Origin: JANNVZ01 sp046155615
Lineage (GTDB): Bacteria > Bacteroidota > Bacteroidia > Flavobacteriales_D > Sanyastnellaceae
DNA: 64,000 nt
NCBI GenBank assembly: GCA_046155615.1
Contig: JBJXFP010000010.1
Span: forward strand, 1 to 64,000
Direction of reading: 5' to 3'
Position 1 is the stretch's first letter. The number at the start of each line of letters is the position of its first letter. The notes beneath the pieces were generated by a model, which made no database searches, was not told the origin of the DNA, and worked only from the letters and a program-made list of their open reading frames with translations. The translations under genes were made by a program, and so were the position numbers. Shown piece after piece: positions 26,480-35,940 of the stretch.

Positions 26480-27505
26480 ATGTCAAGTGTATTCTCAGCG
26501 GCAAAAATTATTGAAGCCACCAAACTGATTTCAGCCGCAAACCACATTGTGATAACATCACACAAAAATCCGGATGGTGATGCTGTGGGCAGCGCTCTGG
26601 CCATATACCATCTGCTAAAGGCCGCTGGTAAATCGTGCTGCGTAGTGTTGCCTGATGAAGCTCCTGACTTTTTGAGATGGATGCCCTGCTATGCTGAGGT
26701 GTTGCACTTCAACACCGGGGCAAGTGCTGCGCAAAAGCAGATAGCCAATGCTGATCTGATCTTTGCCTTGGACTACAACCACCTTGGCCGCGTAGGTAAA
26801 GAGATGGAAGCAGAACTACGCAAGACCTCTGTGCCTTTCATCATGATAGATCACCACCATCAACCCGAATCACTTTCCGGTGTCATATTCAGCGATACCG
26901 ATTCATGCAGCACATGCCAGATGGTGTACCAGTTTGCGACAGCTTGCCTATGGCCGGTGCAAGGAGCTGCTGCAGAATGCGTCTATTGTGGTATCATTAC
27001 AGACAGCGGGTCGTTCAGATTTCCGAGTGTGACAGCCGAAACCCACACCATAGTTGCAGCACTGATAGCGGGCGGCCTTGATCATGCACAGATACACCGG
27101 CTTGTTTACGACACCAATTTATTAGACAGGCTGCAACTGATCGGCTATGCACTGAGCAACAAACTCGAAGTAATGCCTGATTGTGCGGCAGCAACAGTGT
27201 GGCTCGATGCAGAAGAATTGAAAAGATTCAACCACCGACCCGGTGATACAGAAGGACTGGTAAATCAGGCACTCAGCATACTCGGAGTAAAAGTGGCGGC
27301 ATTTATCAGAGAAGGAAACAACGAAGTAAAAATCTCCTTGCGCAGCAAAGGAACCTTTGATGTGAATACTTATGCACGGGTAAACTGGCGTGGTGGTGGA
27401 CACACCAATGCCGCAGGTGGAAGCACTGACGAAACCATAACAGATGCAGTGGCACGTATCAAAAATGAACTGCATGAAATGAAAGACGCCATCAAAGCAT
27501 CATGA
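26480..27505 (+). CDS. nrnA: DHH-family oligoribonuclease / PAP phosphatase
   Basis: 341-residue cytoplasmic phosphoesterase that degrades nanoRNA and, in the family, also 3'-phosphoadenosine 5'-phosphate. The DHH domain shows SHKNPDGDAVGSALA (residues 27-41), DYNHLGR, and the name-giving IDHHHQP. The C-terminal DHHA1 domain ends with RGGGHTNAAGGS. All metal and substrate motifs are intact. I start at 26480 rather than 26441. The FKBP gene overlaps its stop by 4 nt. Confidence 0.9.
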   Translation: MSSVFSAAKIIEATKLISAANHIVITSHKNPDGDAVGSALAIYHLLKAAGKSCCVVLPDEAPDFLRWMPCYAEVLHFNTGASAAQKQIANADLIFALDYNHLGRVGKEMEAELRKTSVPFIMIDHHHQPESLSGVIFSDTDSCSTCQMVYQFATACLWPVQGAAAECVYCGIITDSGSFRFPSVTAETHTIVAALIAGGLDHAQIHRLVYDTNLLDRLQLIGYALSNKLEVMPDCAAATVWLDAEELKRFNHRPGDTEGLVNQALSILGVKVAAFIREGNNEVKISLRSKGTFDVNTYARVNWRGGGHTNAAGGSTDETITDAVARIKNELHEMKDAIKAS

Positions 27506-28032
27506 AAAAAACTGCCCAATACCTGACCACACTTCTATTGCCTGCCATACTGATGGGCTGTGACGGCTGTACTGATAAACGCAAGACAGCAGTGACACCA
27601 CAGATACAGCGCGACCTGGTGAAAGAAGCCAAAGCTGTGCATGAAAATGAAATGAAAGCCATCGAACAATATGTGGCTGACAAACAATGGCCGATGCAGA
27701 AAACAGGCAGCGGACTGCATTATTGGATATATGAAAACGGAAGTGGAGACACCACTGCACAAGCAGAACAATATGTCGCTATAGCTTACACCATAAGTCT
27801 GCTGGATGGCACAGTGTGCTACACCGCCACATCTGCCAAACCAAAGACATTTGTGGTGGCCCACGACAATGTAGAAACGGGACTACATGAAGCTGTGCAA
27901 CTGATGCGCAAGGGAGACAAAGCCAAACTCATTTTACCCTCACACTTAGCATTTGGCTTTACAGGCGACTCAGGAAAAATTCCGCAAAACGCTACAGTGA
28001 TTTACGACCTGCAACTAATAGAAGTATGGTGA
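27502..28032 (+). CDS. FKBP-type peptidyl-prolyl isomerase lipoprotein (GldI-like)
   Basis: 176-residue lipoprotein (lipobox ILMGC, Cys 20) with a helical stretch followed by an FKBP domain from about residue 70: GSGLHYWIYENGSG, VETGLHEAVQLMRKG, KLILPSHLAFG and IPQNATVIYDLQLIEV. It should catalyse proline isomerisation in the periplasm. In gliding Flavobacteria a similar lipoprotein is GldI, which I recall occurring beside nrnA, so orthology is possible but not shown. It is translationally coupled to nrnA. Confidence 0.85.
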   Translation: MKKTAQYLTTLLLPAILMGCDGCTDKRKTAVTPQIQRDLVKEAKAVHENEMKAIEQYVADKQWPMQKTGSGLHYWIYENGSGDTTAQAEQYVAIAYTISLLDGTVCYTATSAKPKTFVVAHDNVETGLHEAVQLMRKGDKAKLILPSHLAFGFTGDSGKIPQNATVIYDLQLIEVW

Positions 28033-28180
28033 CTGCAATTTGAAAACAGCGCCACTCTATCCTTCACCTCTAGTCAGAAGCAACTATCTGCAAGTCGCGG
28101 GAATAAGCCAATCCTACATTCGCGCTTCTTTTTACAAAATCTGAAAGGATAGAAGCAGCGGGACATTTTCAAAAGACAAT

Positions 28181-29401
28181 ATGCAATTCAACATAAAAAA
28201 AATAGGCATCATACGCGAAGGCAAAGTGCCTGCTGACTACCGCGTACCACTAACACCTGCGCAGTGTGCTGAGGTGAAAAATAAATTTGGTGTAGAGGTG
28301 GTGGTGCAGCCCAGCCCAATAAGGAAATATGCTGATGAGGAATACAAATCAGCTGGCATAGTGCTTCAGGAAGACCTGAGCGACTGCGACTTGCTGATGG
28401 GTGTGAAAGAAGTGCCGATGGAAATGCTGATTGAAAACAAGACCTACATGTTCTTCTCTCACACCATCAAAAAGCAGCCACACAATGCAAAACTGATGCG
28501 TGCACTGCTCGACAAAAAAATAAGGATGGTGGACTATGAAACATTGAAGGGGGCTGACAACAAGCGGCTCATTGGTTTCGGTCGCTACGCGGGTATTGTT
28601 GGCGCCTACGAAGGTTTCCGTGCATTTGGCTTGAAGCACAGCCTGTATGAATTGAAATCGCCCAGTGCCTGTGCTGACAGAAAAGAAATGGAGCAGGAGA
28701 TGCAAAAAATTGTGTTGCCTGAGCATATGAAAATTGTAGTGACCGGCTTTGGCCGTGTTGGTCATGGTGCTGAAGAAATATTGAAACAGTTGCCTATAAA
28801 AAGAGTGGATGAGGAAGATTACTTCTCGCAGAAATTTGACCATCCCGTTTATGTACACTTAGATACACACGAGTATTATGTAAAGCGCGAGTTCGGTGGA
28901 TTCGACAAAAAAGATTTTTACAACAACCCTGAGAAATATATCAGCACACTGGCTGAAAATGTGCGCAAAGCTGACCTGTACATAGCATGTCACCTCTGGG
29001 CCGGAGGCAATCCTGTTCTGCTTACCCACGAAGATTTGCAACATCCAGAATGGCGTTGCCATGTGATAGCTGATGTGAGCTGTGACACCAACGGCCCCAT
29101 CGCGAGTACCATTCGCGCATCGAAAATTGACAATCCGATTTACGGATATCACCGACATGAAATGAAAGAATGCGACTGGCGTGTCAAGGATGCCATCAGT
29201 GTGATGGCAATAGACAACTTACCCTGTGAGCTGCCTAAAGATGCAAGCGAAGATTTCGGAAGTGAGTTGATAAACTCGGTGCTGCCATTATTCTTTCATG
29301 GTGATCCCGATCACATCATCTGGAAAGCAACAGAAACAACGCTTGCCGGAGAGCTCACACCACACTTCGAATACCTGCATGATTATGCGCAAGGCCACTA
29401 A
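28181..29401 (+). CDS. NAD(P)-dependent alanine/saccharopine dehydrogenase-like oxidoreductase
   Basis: 406-residue cytoplasmic enzyme of the AlaDH/PNT-saccharopine dehydrogenase (LYS1-like) superfamily. The N-terminal catalytic domain opens KIGIIREGKVPADYRVPLTP, with the typical REGKxPxDxRVPL pattern. The Rossmann motif is KIVVTGFGRVGHGAEE near residue 185. A later segment (VIADVSCDTNGPI) fits saccharopine dehydrogenases. It is probably involved in lysine metabolism; the exact substrate is unknown. It stands alone, 148 bp after the FKBP gene, and ends 3 bp from the convergent TonB-like gene. Confidence 0.8.
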   Translation: MQFNIKKIGIIREGKVPADYRVPLTPAQCAEVKNKFGVEVVVQPSPIRKYADEEYKSAGIVLQEDLSDCDLLMGVKEVPMEMLIENKTYMFFSHTIKKQPHNAKLMRALLDKKIRMVDYETLKGADNKRLIGFGRYAGIVGAYEGFRAFGLKHSLYELKSPSACADRKEMEQEMQKIVLPEHMKIVVTGFGRVGHGAEEILKQLPIKRVDEEDYFSQKFDHPVYVHLDTHEYYVKREFGGFDKKDFYNNPEKYISTLAENVRKADLYIACHLWAGGNPVLLTHEDLQHPEWRCHVIADVSCDTNGPIASTIRASKIDNPIYGYHRHEMKECDWRVKDAISVMAIDNLPCELPKDASEDFGSELINSVLPLFFHGDPDHIIWKATETTLAGELTPHFEYLHDYAQGH

Positions 29402-29404
29402 AAT

Positions 29405-30217
29405 CTATTGTGCGCTGAATTTGAAAGTGATGGGGCCCGGCTGCTTTTTAGCTGCATCGGCCTTGTAGTTGAATTTCCACTTCTTAGCGTAGTTGTAAGA
29501 TTCAGTTTGCAGGCATTCGTTCATGCTTGAGAGCGACTCATTCACTTTAGCATCTATCACCTCGCCTGCCTGGTTTATCACTACATCTATCACGACAGTG
29601 CCCTGTACTTTACAACGATAGGTTGGCACAGGATTGTACAAGGCATCGCGCCCACTCATGTCGTAGCTCGCTGTCACATTGCCACTGTAGCTTTTCTTTT
29701 GTTCATTGTCTTTGTACCAGTCATTGTCTTTCGATCGTTCATTTTTCTTTTCATCAGTTCCCTTCTGTCCTGTTTGCATTACAGGTTTGCCGTCTTGCAG
29801 ACTTTTGAACTCTTGCTCCTCCATGGCTTTCAGATCCTTCATCACCATTTCGTCTATCTGCTCTTGACTCATGCCCCGATAGTCTACTAAATCTTTGGTG
29901 AATTCACTGTTTGCATTCGCAGTCACATTGCGCAGTTCGCCTGTGTGGTTCACATCAGCCGCATCGGGTTCAGGTAATTGTTGCAGCATTTCCGGTTCTA
30001 TGAGATCCATCTCCAGCATCTCAGGTATAGGTTTCAGGTGCAGGGTGTGGTCTTCAGTCAGCATCTGGCTAATGAAGAGAATGAAGATGTGTGCAACAAG
30101 AGATACAATAATGGCGATATAGATAACCTCCATATTGGTAGTTGGGCGGGCATCAAAAGTTTTGAGAAAATCTTCCCGCTGCTTTTGATTGAATTGTATG
30201 CTTTTACTTTTTGACAT
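29405..30217 (-). CDS. TonB-like energy transducer
   Basis: 270-residue protein anchored by one N-terminal helix (VIYIAIIVSLVAHIFILFI). It has a charged periplasmic linker and a C-terminal TonB domain beginning YRCKVQGTVVIDVVINQAGEV and ending WKFNYKA...GPITFKFSAQ. The linker is acidic and Lys/Asp-rich (KNERSKDNDWYKDN) rather than the usual Pro-rich spacer. No exbB/exbD gene is nearby, so it must use a complex encoded elsewhere. It could also serve a gliding or biopolymer role rather than receptor energising. Confidence 0.8.
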   Translation of the reverse strand: MSKSKSIQFNQKQREDFLKTFDARPTTNMEVIYIAIIVSLVAHIFILFISQMLTEDHTLHLKPIPEMLEMDLIEPEMLQQLPEPDAADVNHTGELRNVTANANSEFTKDLVDYRGMSQEQIDEMVMKDLKAMEEQEFKSLQDGKPVMQTGQKGTDEKKNERSKDNDWYKDNEQKKSYSGNVTASYDMSGRDALYNPVPTYRCKVQGTVVIDVVINQAGEVIDAKVNESLSSMNECLQTESYNYAKKWKFNYKADAAKKQPGPITFKFSAQ

Positions 30218-30370
30218 TGTACCAACGTGGCCCCCAATTTACCGCTGAGAGGAGGCATAGTTCAAACGACAACCGCACCGCTCAGGTTATCTGTGCCAAA
30301 AATAGATGGCTGCACATATAGCCAGCCCAAATCCTTGCATACCGCAATTGCAGTGATGAGTGGATATTCG

Positions 30371-32392
30371 TCAATAGTCATACTCATATCGGTAATACCC
30401 ATCGCGACCATAGTAGTTTTCAAAAAATTCTTCATCGCTGAAGTAGTTTCCAATCATGCTTCGGTATTTCAGATTCACACAGTCAGAGTATTTGTCAATT
30501 TTCTTTTTAATGGCAGAAGATTTTAATTCTGTAAGCTTCCCATCTGAAAAACTGAAACAGCGGTAGTTGACCAATTTGCCATTACTAACTCCAAACTGGA
30601 ACAATTCCGGAATGCTATCACCAGTGAAATCCACAAACTGCAATTCGCTGAAATAAATTTGATCTTCTGGTTTAAGGTAATAGCCCATTACTTCCAGATA
30701 CTCATCGCAACTGATATATGCGGTGTCGTTCAGTACAAGAGGCAGGTCGGTCTCCTCATTCCACCAGGGGTGGGCCATCAGTTCAGCGTTGTACTCTTCC
30801 AGCAGGAGGTCGTCTTCGAAATAGGCTATCACCGGATACTCATCTTCCACCAGTAGATTATGAAAACTATTTTTGATGAGCAGTGTATCAAGTTTCGTTT
30901 TCTTATCGCCTTTCCATTTAGCGTAGTTTAAATATGCCTCATCCTTTTCCATGATGTGTATTTCGTCAAAAGTTACAACCACACCAAGACAAGCCACAGT
31001 GTTCTGAAAATGGATCTTGGGTATTTTGTACCATTGAGGATTGACAGCATCGCGGTTGTATATGAAGTATGTATCTGTATAGTCTTCCATAAGCAAGATG
31101 TAATCTTCCTGCATATCATATACAAAGCGCCATTCCGGTTCCGGGGTATTAGCATCTTCAGGCAGATTGATGATGATAGTGCTGAAAGTACCATCATCCT
31201 TGGGCTGCACATTCACCATCAGGTGCTGCTCCTTCACGGTGATGTTTGAGACACCGGTTATTTCCAGTATGAATCCCTCTTCATTTTCTATATAGTCAGC
31301 AAAGTGAAAAGTGAGGTTGTTCTGAAACAAATCTCTTGTAAGTGCCTCTATATATCGCGTCTCGGCCACGTTGGTATAATCATCAATGTTTTCCGGCATT
31401 GTCAATTCGTCCAATTCATCCAATCTGTTCAGTATGCTTTCTCTTTCCCCTTTGCTGTGCCAATCAAAAAAATCTTCGAGCGGTAGTTTCTCTTCGCGCA
31501 GCCTTCTGCGCAGCGCATACACTTCGGTGTGTGAGTATTGCGTTTCGAACTTCTGCTTGAGTTTCCATACTTCATCTTCTTTGAATTTATTCACCATCAG
31601 GCCGGCATAGAGTTCTGCAAGCCGCGCATCGTCACCACTTTCTACCAGATCATTCACGGTTTTTTTTCCATGTTCAGAGGTAAGCGCGCTTATCAGATAG
31701 CGGTCGTCAAAACACTTGCGTTTGTTCAGGAAATATTTGTGTGCCCATTCATAGGTGCTCTTCTCTTTTGAGGTTATCGTTTCGTTGAGGTATGCCTCTG
31801 TATATGGATAGTGCATGATACTATCGGCTTGTGCCACCGCCATGGTGCTGAGGTGCGCGGCTATCTGGTTGGCCAGGTACCAGCGATCCTTTGTGTAGAT
31901 TTTTTCTTTGAAATTATAGCTCAATTCCAGAATGAAATCCTCGCCCAAATCAGCTAAACCTTCCACAGTAATGGTGGGACTGGCGCTGGCCGTTGTATTG
32001 CACTCATCAGGAACGAACCTAAATGCATAGAAGAAAATGTTGCCGATAGCAATGGAGTCAATCGTAAACGTATTGATGTAGCTTTCTTTCATCATTCTCT
32101 TTTCCTGCAACAAGTTCTTGATATCTGCAACGGTGTCAGCCATAAATGTGAGATTGGCCGTGTATCCCTCCATATCGCCTGGTGCTGTGCTCTTCACGTT
32201 GTGCGTAGCTTCTATGGTCCCATATCCTGAAAAGTCGTTGTATGAATACCCTCTTACCCAAAGGGCAGAGTCGAAAACCAATATGGCCTTTGGGTAAAGT
32301 TGGAGCGTGTCTAACACCACTGCGGGTGTTTGGCTAAAGCAGGTGGCCATGCAAATGCCTTGCAGTGCAACAAGGAGGAGATTCTTTTTCAT
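30371..32392 (-). CDS. Large exported protein of unknown family
   Basis: 673-residue protein with a clean signal peptide (MKKNLLLVALQGICMATCFSQ). I recognise no domain. The N-terminal half resembles a START-like or GLPGLI-like beta region (YPKAILVFDSALWVRGYSYNDF...). The middle is helical and charged, with RRLREEKLPLEDFFDWHSKGERE. The C-terminal third is acidic and aromatic, ending with a Tyr-rich YYGRDGYYRYEYDY tail. There is no T9SS sorting domain or lipobox, so it is probably periplasmic. It lies between a TonB-like gene and priA with no clear link to either. Confidence 0.6.
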   Translation of the reverse strand: MKKNLLLVALQGICMATCFSQTPAVVLDTLQLYPKAILVFDSALWVRGYSYNDFSGYGTIEATHNVKSTAPGDMEGYTANLTFMADTVADIKNLLQEKRMMKESYINTFTIDSIAIGNIFFYAFRFVPDECNTTASASPTITVEGLADLGEDFILELSYNFKEKIYTKDRWYLANQIAAHLSTMAVAQADSIMHYPYTEAYLNETITSKEKSTYEWAHKYFLNKRKCFDDRYLISALTSEHGKKTVNDLVESGDDARLAELYAGLMVNKFKEDEVWKLKQKFETQYSHTEVYALRRRLREEKLPLEDFFDWHSKGERESILNRLDELDELTMPENIDDYTNVAETRYIEALTRDLFQNNLTFHFADYIENEEGFILEITGVSNITVKEQHLMVNVQPKDDGTFSTIIINLPEDANTPEPEWRFVYDMQEDYILLMEDYTDTYFIYNRDAVNPQWYKIPKIHFQNTVACLGVVVTFDEIHIMEKDEAYLNYAKWKGDKKTKLDTLLIKNSFHNLLVEDEYPVIAYFEDDLLLEEYNAELMAHPWWNEETDLPLVLNDTAYISCDEYLEVMGYYLKPEDQIYFSELQFVDFTGDSIPELFQFGVSNGKLVNYRCFSFSDGKLTELKSSAIKKKIDKYSDCVNLKYRSMIGNYFSDEEFFENYYGRDGYYRYEYDY

Positions 32393-32483
32393 TGTGGTTG
32401 GTTGTTGGTTCGGTTTGCAAATGCAAATTGGTAAACTGTTGGTTTCAAAAAAAATTATTGCAGCGTCAAAATTTCATGTCTGA

Positions 32484-34964
32484 CTATATCGGTTCTACAT
32501 CTATTGTAATGCGCACCTGGCGACATTCCGGCATTTGCAACACAGTGCGCACGTCATTTTGTATTTGTTGTTTGGTAAGCAGGCTTTCCGGGCGCTTATC
32601 CAGCTTGATGGTTATCTGCCAAAGAAAAAAATTGTTGATGCGCGGGATGTATGGCTTCTCCGGTCCCATCATTTTTTCGCCAAGCATTGGCTTCAGTTTT
32701 CTTGCAAGCACATCAGCCGCAGTTTGCGCCTTATCATCTTCGCGGTGTTTCACTGTGATGCGCATCATACGCACGTATGGTGGGTATCCGAATTGCTGTC
32801 TTTCTTTTATTTCCTTTTCGAAAAAACGCAGGTAGTTGCCTTCAACAATCAGTTCGAATAGCCAGTGCCCGGGTGTAAAAGTTTGAATGATCACTTTGCC
32901 TTGTTTGCTCTTCCTGCCAGCGCGACCTGCCACCTGCATCATCATCTGGAATGCGCGCTCCATACTGCGGAAGTCAGGATAGTGCAACATGCGGTCGGCA
33001 TTCAGTATGCCCACCAAAGCCACATTGTCAAAGTCGAGGCCTTTGGTTACCATCTGCGTGCCCACAAGTATTTGTGTATGTCCGCTTTCAAAATCTGAAA
33101 TGATTTTCTGATACGCTGTTTTAGTTCTTGTGGTGTCATAATCCAATCGCTGCACTTTGGCCTGCGGCAAAAAGAGTTGCAGGTCTTCTTCTATTTTTTC
33201 AGTACCAAAACCGAGCATGCGCATATCGGTACTTGCACAAGCCACACATGCATGAGCAGGCGGTGTGGCATAGCCGCAGTAGTGGCACTTAAGCATGCCT
33301 GCTTCTTTGTGGTAAGTGAGGCTTACTGCGCACCGTGTACACTCCAGCGTGTGTCCGCAACTGTTGCACTCCCACAATGGAGTATAGCCACGTCTGTTTT
33401 GAAACAAGATTATTTGTTCACCTGCATCGAGTGCTTGCTGCATGTTTTGAAGCAACACACTGCCGAAGTTGTTCTTCATGGTTTTGGCTTTCGCCTCAGG
33501 CCGTAGGTCTTGCACTTCCACGGCAGGTGGTTGCACCCCTCCAAAGCGTGTATGCAGCAATACCAATCCATATCGGCCTTGCTGTGCATTCCAGAAAGTT
33601 TCTACAGCCGGTGTGGCTGATCCCAGTAGCACTTTTGCATTGGCTTGTATGGCCAGCCATATGGCAGCATCGCGCGCATGATATCGTGGTGCGGGTTCAT
33701 GCTGTTTGTAGCTCTGCTCATGTTCTTCATCTACTATTACAAGGCCCAGCCTTGTGTATGGCAAAAACAAAGCACTGCGCGCACCTAGTATGATGTCGCA
33801 TTCGCCCGGTACATTGCTCATCACTTTGTTCCAAACTTCTGTGCGTTCATTTTCGCTGTAACCACTGTGGTAAACACCCACACGTTTTCCGAAATACTTT
33901 CTGAGCCGCTGAATGATTTGTGTGGTAAGTGCAATCTCAGGCAGCAGAAATAAAACTTGCTTGCCTTCTGCTACAGCATCTTCAATAAGCTGCGCATATA
34001 TTTCAGTTTTTCCGCTGCTTGTGATTCCGTGCAGCAACACTATGTCCTTTTGTTCCCAATGTTCTTTGATTTCAGTCAATGCTTGCTGTTGCTGCTCGCT
34101 GAGTGGTTTCACTGCATCTGTTGTCACAAGGTGTGCAGCCAGTCTTCCGGTTTCTTTGGTAGTGATGGTGAAAATATTTTTTTCGGCCATTGCGGCAATC
34201 ACTGTTGCATTCACACGTGCAGTTTCTTGCATTTTCAGCCTTGGCACCTGTGCACGCTGGCCTTCATCCCAGTGGCTGAGTTGCAGAAAGGTCATCAGCG
34301 CATCACTTTGTTTTTGCGCCTTGCGTTTTTCCAATGCGGCAAAAACAATTTGCAGCTTTTCTTCTGTATCAGCTTCATGGCCCAGACTAACGAAGTCGGT
34401 CATTCTGGGTTTGAATTTTTCCTTCAGTTCCTCTTCGCTGATGATGATGCCGCGCTCAATCAGAGCTTTCAGCACGGGCTGCACTTGTTTTAATTGCAAC
34501 ACCTCCGACACTTCATCCACCGAAAGCGGCCCGCGCGACTGCATCGCGAATATTACTTTCTCCTCACGCACATTGAGTTCGGTATTTATCACAGCCCAAT
34601 CGGGATGGAGCGAAAATTTGGTTTCGCTCGACAGCTTGAGTCCTGCGGGCAACGCTGCATTCATCACCTCGCCAAGTGTGCAGCAGTAGTAAGTGGCCAT
34701 CCACTGCCAGAGTGCAAGTTGGTTTACATTCACAATGGGCTGCGTATCGAGCACAGCTTCAATGTATTTGGCGGTGTAATGTTGTGGTGCTTGTGTGTGC
34801 ACATACTTCACTATGCCTGTGTACAGTTTGGTTTTTCCAAGCTGCACTATCACACGCTGGCCTGCAATTAATTCATCCTGCAAAGCTTGCGGCACACGGT
34901 AAGTAAGCACCTGCGGCAATGCAAGTGGTAATATGACATCTGCAAACAAAGTTTCGCGAAGCAT
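32484..34964 (-). CDS. priA: Primosomal protein N' (replication restart helicase)
   Basis: 826-residue cytoplasmic 3'-5' DNA helicase that reloads the replisome at stalled forks. The N-terminal DNA-binding domain begins FADVILPLALPQVLTYRVP. Walker A is HGITSSGKTE, Walker B is the DEEH of VIVDEEHEQS, and the zinc-binding Cys cluster lies in CNSCGHTLECTRC and KCHYCGY plus ACVACAS. The C-terminal helicase core has GTQMVTKGLDFDNV. Length and order are as expected. It is monocistronic by position. Confidence 0.95.
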   Translation of the reverse strand: MLRETLFADVILPLALPQVLTYRVPQALQDELIAGQRVIVQLGKTKLYTGIVKYVHTQAPQHYTAKYIEAVLDTQPIVNVNQLALWQWMATYYCCTLGEVMNAALPAGLKLSSETKFSLHPDWAVINTELNVREEKVIFAMQSRGPLSVDEVSEVLQLKQVQPVLKALIERGIIISEEELKEKFKPRMTDFVSLGHEADTEEKLQIVFAALEKRKAQKQSDALMTFLQLSHWDEGQRAQVPRLKMQETARVNATVIAAMAEKNIFTITTKETGRLAAHLVTTDAVKPLSEQQQQALTEIKEHWEQKDIVLLHGITSSGKTEIYAQLIEDAVAEGKQVLFLLPEIALTTQIIQRLRKYFGKRVGVYHSGYSENERTEVWNKVMSNVPGECDIILGARSALFLPYTRLGLVIVDEEHEQSYKQHEPAPRYHARDAAIWLAIQANAKVLLGSATPAVETFWNAQQGRYGLVLLHTRFGGVQPPAVEVQDLRPEAKAKTMKNNFGSVLLQNMQQALDAGEQIILFQNRRGYTPLWECNSCGHTLECTRCAVSLTYHKEAGMLKCHYCGYATPPAHACVACASTDMRMLGFGTEKIEEDLQLFLPQAKVQRLDYDTTRTKTAYQKIISDFESGHTQILVGTQMVTKGLDFDNVALVGILNADRMLHYPDFRSMERAFQMMMQVAGRAGRKSKQGKVIIQTFTPGHWLFELIVEGNYLRFFEKEIKERQQFGYPPYVRMMRITVKHREDDKAQTAADVLARKLKPMLGEKMMGPEKPYIPRINNFFLWQITIKLDKRPESLLTKQQIQNDVRTVLQMPECRQVRITIDVEPI

Positions 34965-35011
34965 GGGTGCAAAGTATCTAAGTGAATGTGGCTACAGCCT
35001 CCGGCCAGGAT

Positions 35012-35053
35012 AAAAAACAAAAGCCGCCCCTGCTATTCAGCAGAGGCGGCCTT
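35012..35053 (-). terminator. Intrinsic terminator of the 35080-35748 gene
   Basis: An imperfect hairpin (35021-35034 with 35039-35053, one mismatch and one bulge, ATTC loop) lies just past the stop of the minus-strand lipoprotein gene. An A-run at 35012-35017 becomes the U-tract on the minus strand. Confidence 0.75.
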
Positions 35054-35079
35054 TGAGATTTTCAATGGATAAATAAGCC

Positions 35080-35748
35080 TTAATCGTTCACAGTGATGGC
35101 TTTGTTAAGCGCTTTGTGTGTAAGAAATATGAGCGCACCTTCGGGTGTGGCGCTTGCAGGAGTCTGAGTAATGGTGCGGTACATGGTGGCCACATACGGA
35201 CCGGGAGTTATGTTGTCTGTTTGTGCCCCACCTATGGTGATGGTGGTGGCACCTACCTGCGAAGTAGCAAAAATTTTGTCGCTCAGTGTCATGCTTACAA
35301 TATCGCTTGAGCCAACTGCATCACCCACTATGGGCATCACATAGTCCACCCCGCCATTGATGATGATGTCGCCTGGTGGAAACTCCACTGCCTCAACAGA
35401 AGAGGTATTGTTGGTATATACATTTCCATCTACATCTGAGTAAACGAAAGTGCCGCTTGACACAAGGGCGGTAAAAGTTTTTTCATAATACGCCATTGTG
35501 CTGTTAAACGGGATAACCTCATTGTTGAATTTGATACTTGCAGGTGAGGCTAATTCTAATTTGGTACCGAAGGCACCTCCAAATCGAAATTCTACACGCA
35601 CCGTTGTTTCATCCACATTCTTGTCATAAATAATTTCGTACTTGGTCCAGATTTTATCCTGATCCACCGAGTCGCTGCTCTCGCGTGTGCATGAGGCCAG
35701 CATCAAACAAGTTGCTCCAATGGCTGTCCAGATTTTCATTTTTTTCAT
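35080..35748 (-). CDS. Lipoprotein of unknown function
   Basis: 222-residue predicted lipoprotein with a signal and lipobox (LMLASC, Cys near residue 22). The mature part is a beta-rich domain with no family I recognise. It contains YEIIYDKNVDETTVRVEF, which suggests an immunoglobulin-like or DUF-type beta sandwich. I use the ATG at 35748; 35739 is an alternative, and the frame is open to 35907. It has its own terminator. It stands beside the polysaccharide cluster without evident linkage. Confidence 0.6.
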   Translation of the reverse strand: MKKMKIWTAIGATCLMLASCTRESSDSVDQDKIWTKYEIIYDKNVDETTVRVEFRFGGAFGTKLELASPASIKFNNEVIPFNSTMAYYEKTFTALVSSGTFVYSDVDGNVYTNNTSSVEAVEFPPGDIIINGGVDYVMPIVGDAVGSSDIVSMTLSDKIFATSQVGATTITIGGAQTDNITPGPYVATMYRTITQTPASATPEGALIFLTHKALNKAITVND

Positions 35749-35940
35749 TTGCTTTGCTTTTATGGTTTTGTTGTGAAAGGGCAGATAACAAAAAATTGTG
35801 CCACTGCGAATATGTGATGCTTTCAGGCTAAATGAAAAGCGTGGCATTGTTGGCGAGTCTGTTGCTGCTTTTGTTGATATATGCGTAACAATACCCGCAC
35901 CTTCCATCCCTAATTTGCGAGATGCATGGCTGTTCCAGCA

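Noticed and set aside
33913..34689. Antisense open frame of 258 codons within priA
   Set aside because: Ser/Cys-rich low-complexity shadow of a well-supported helicase gene.
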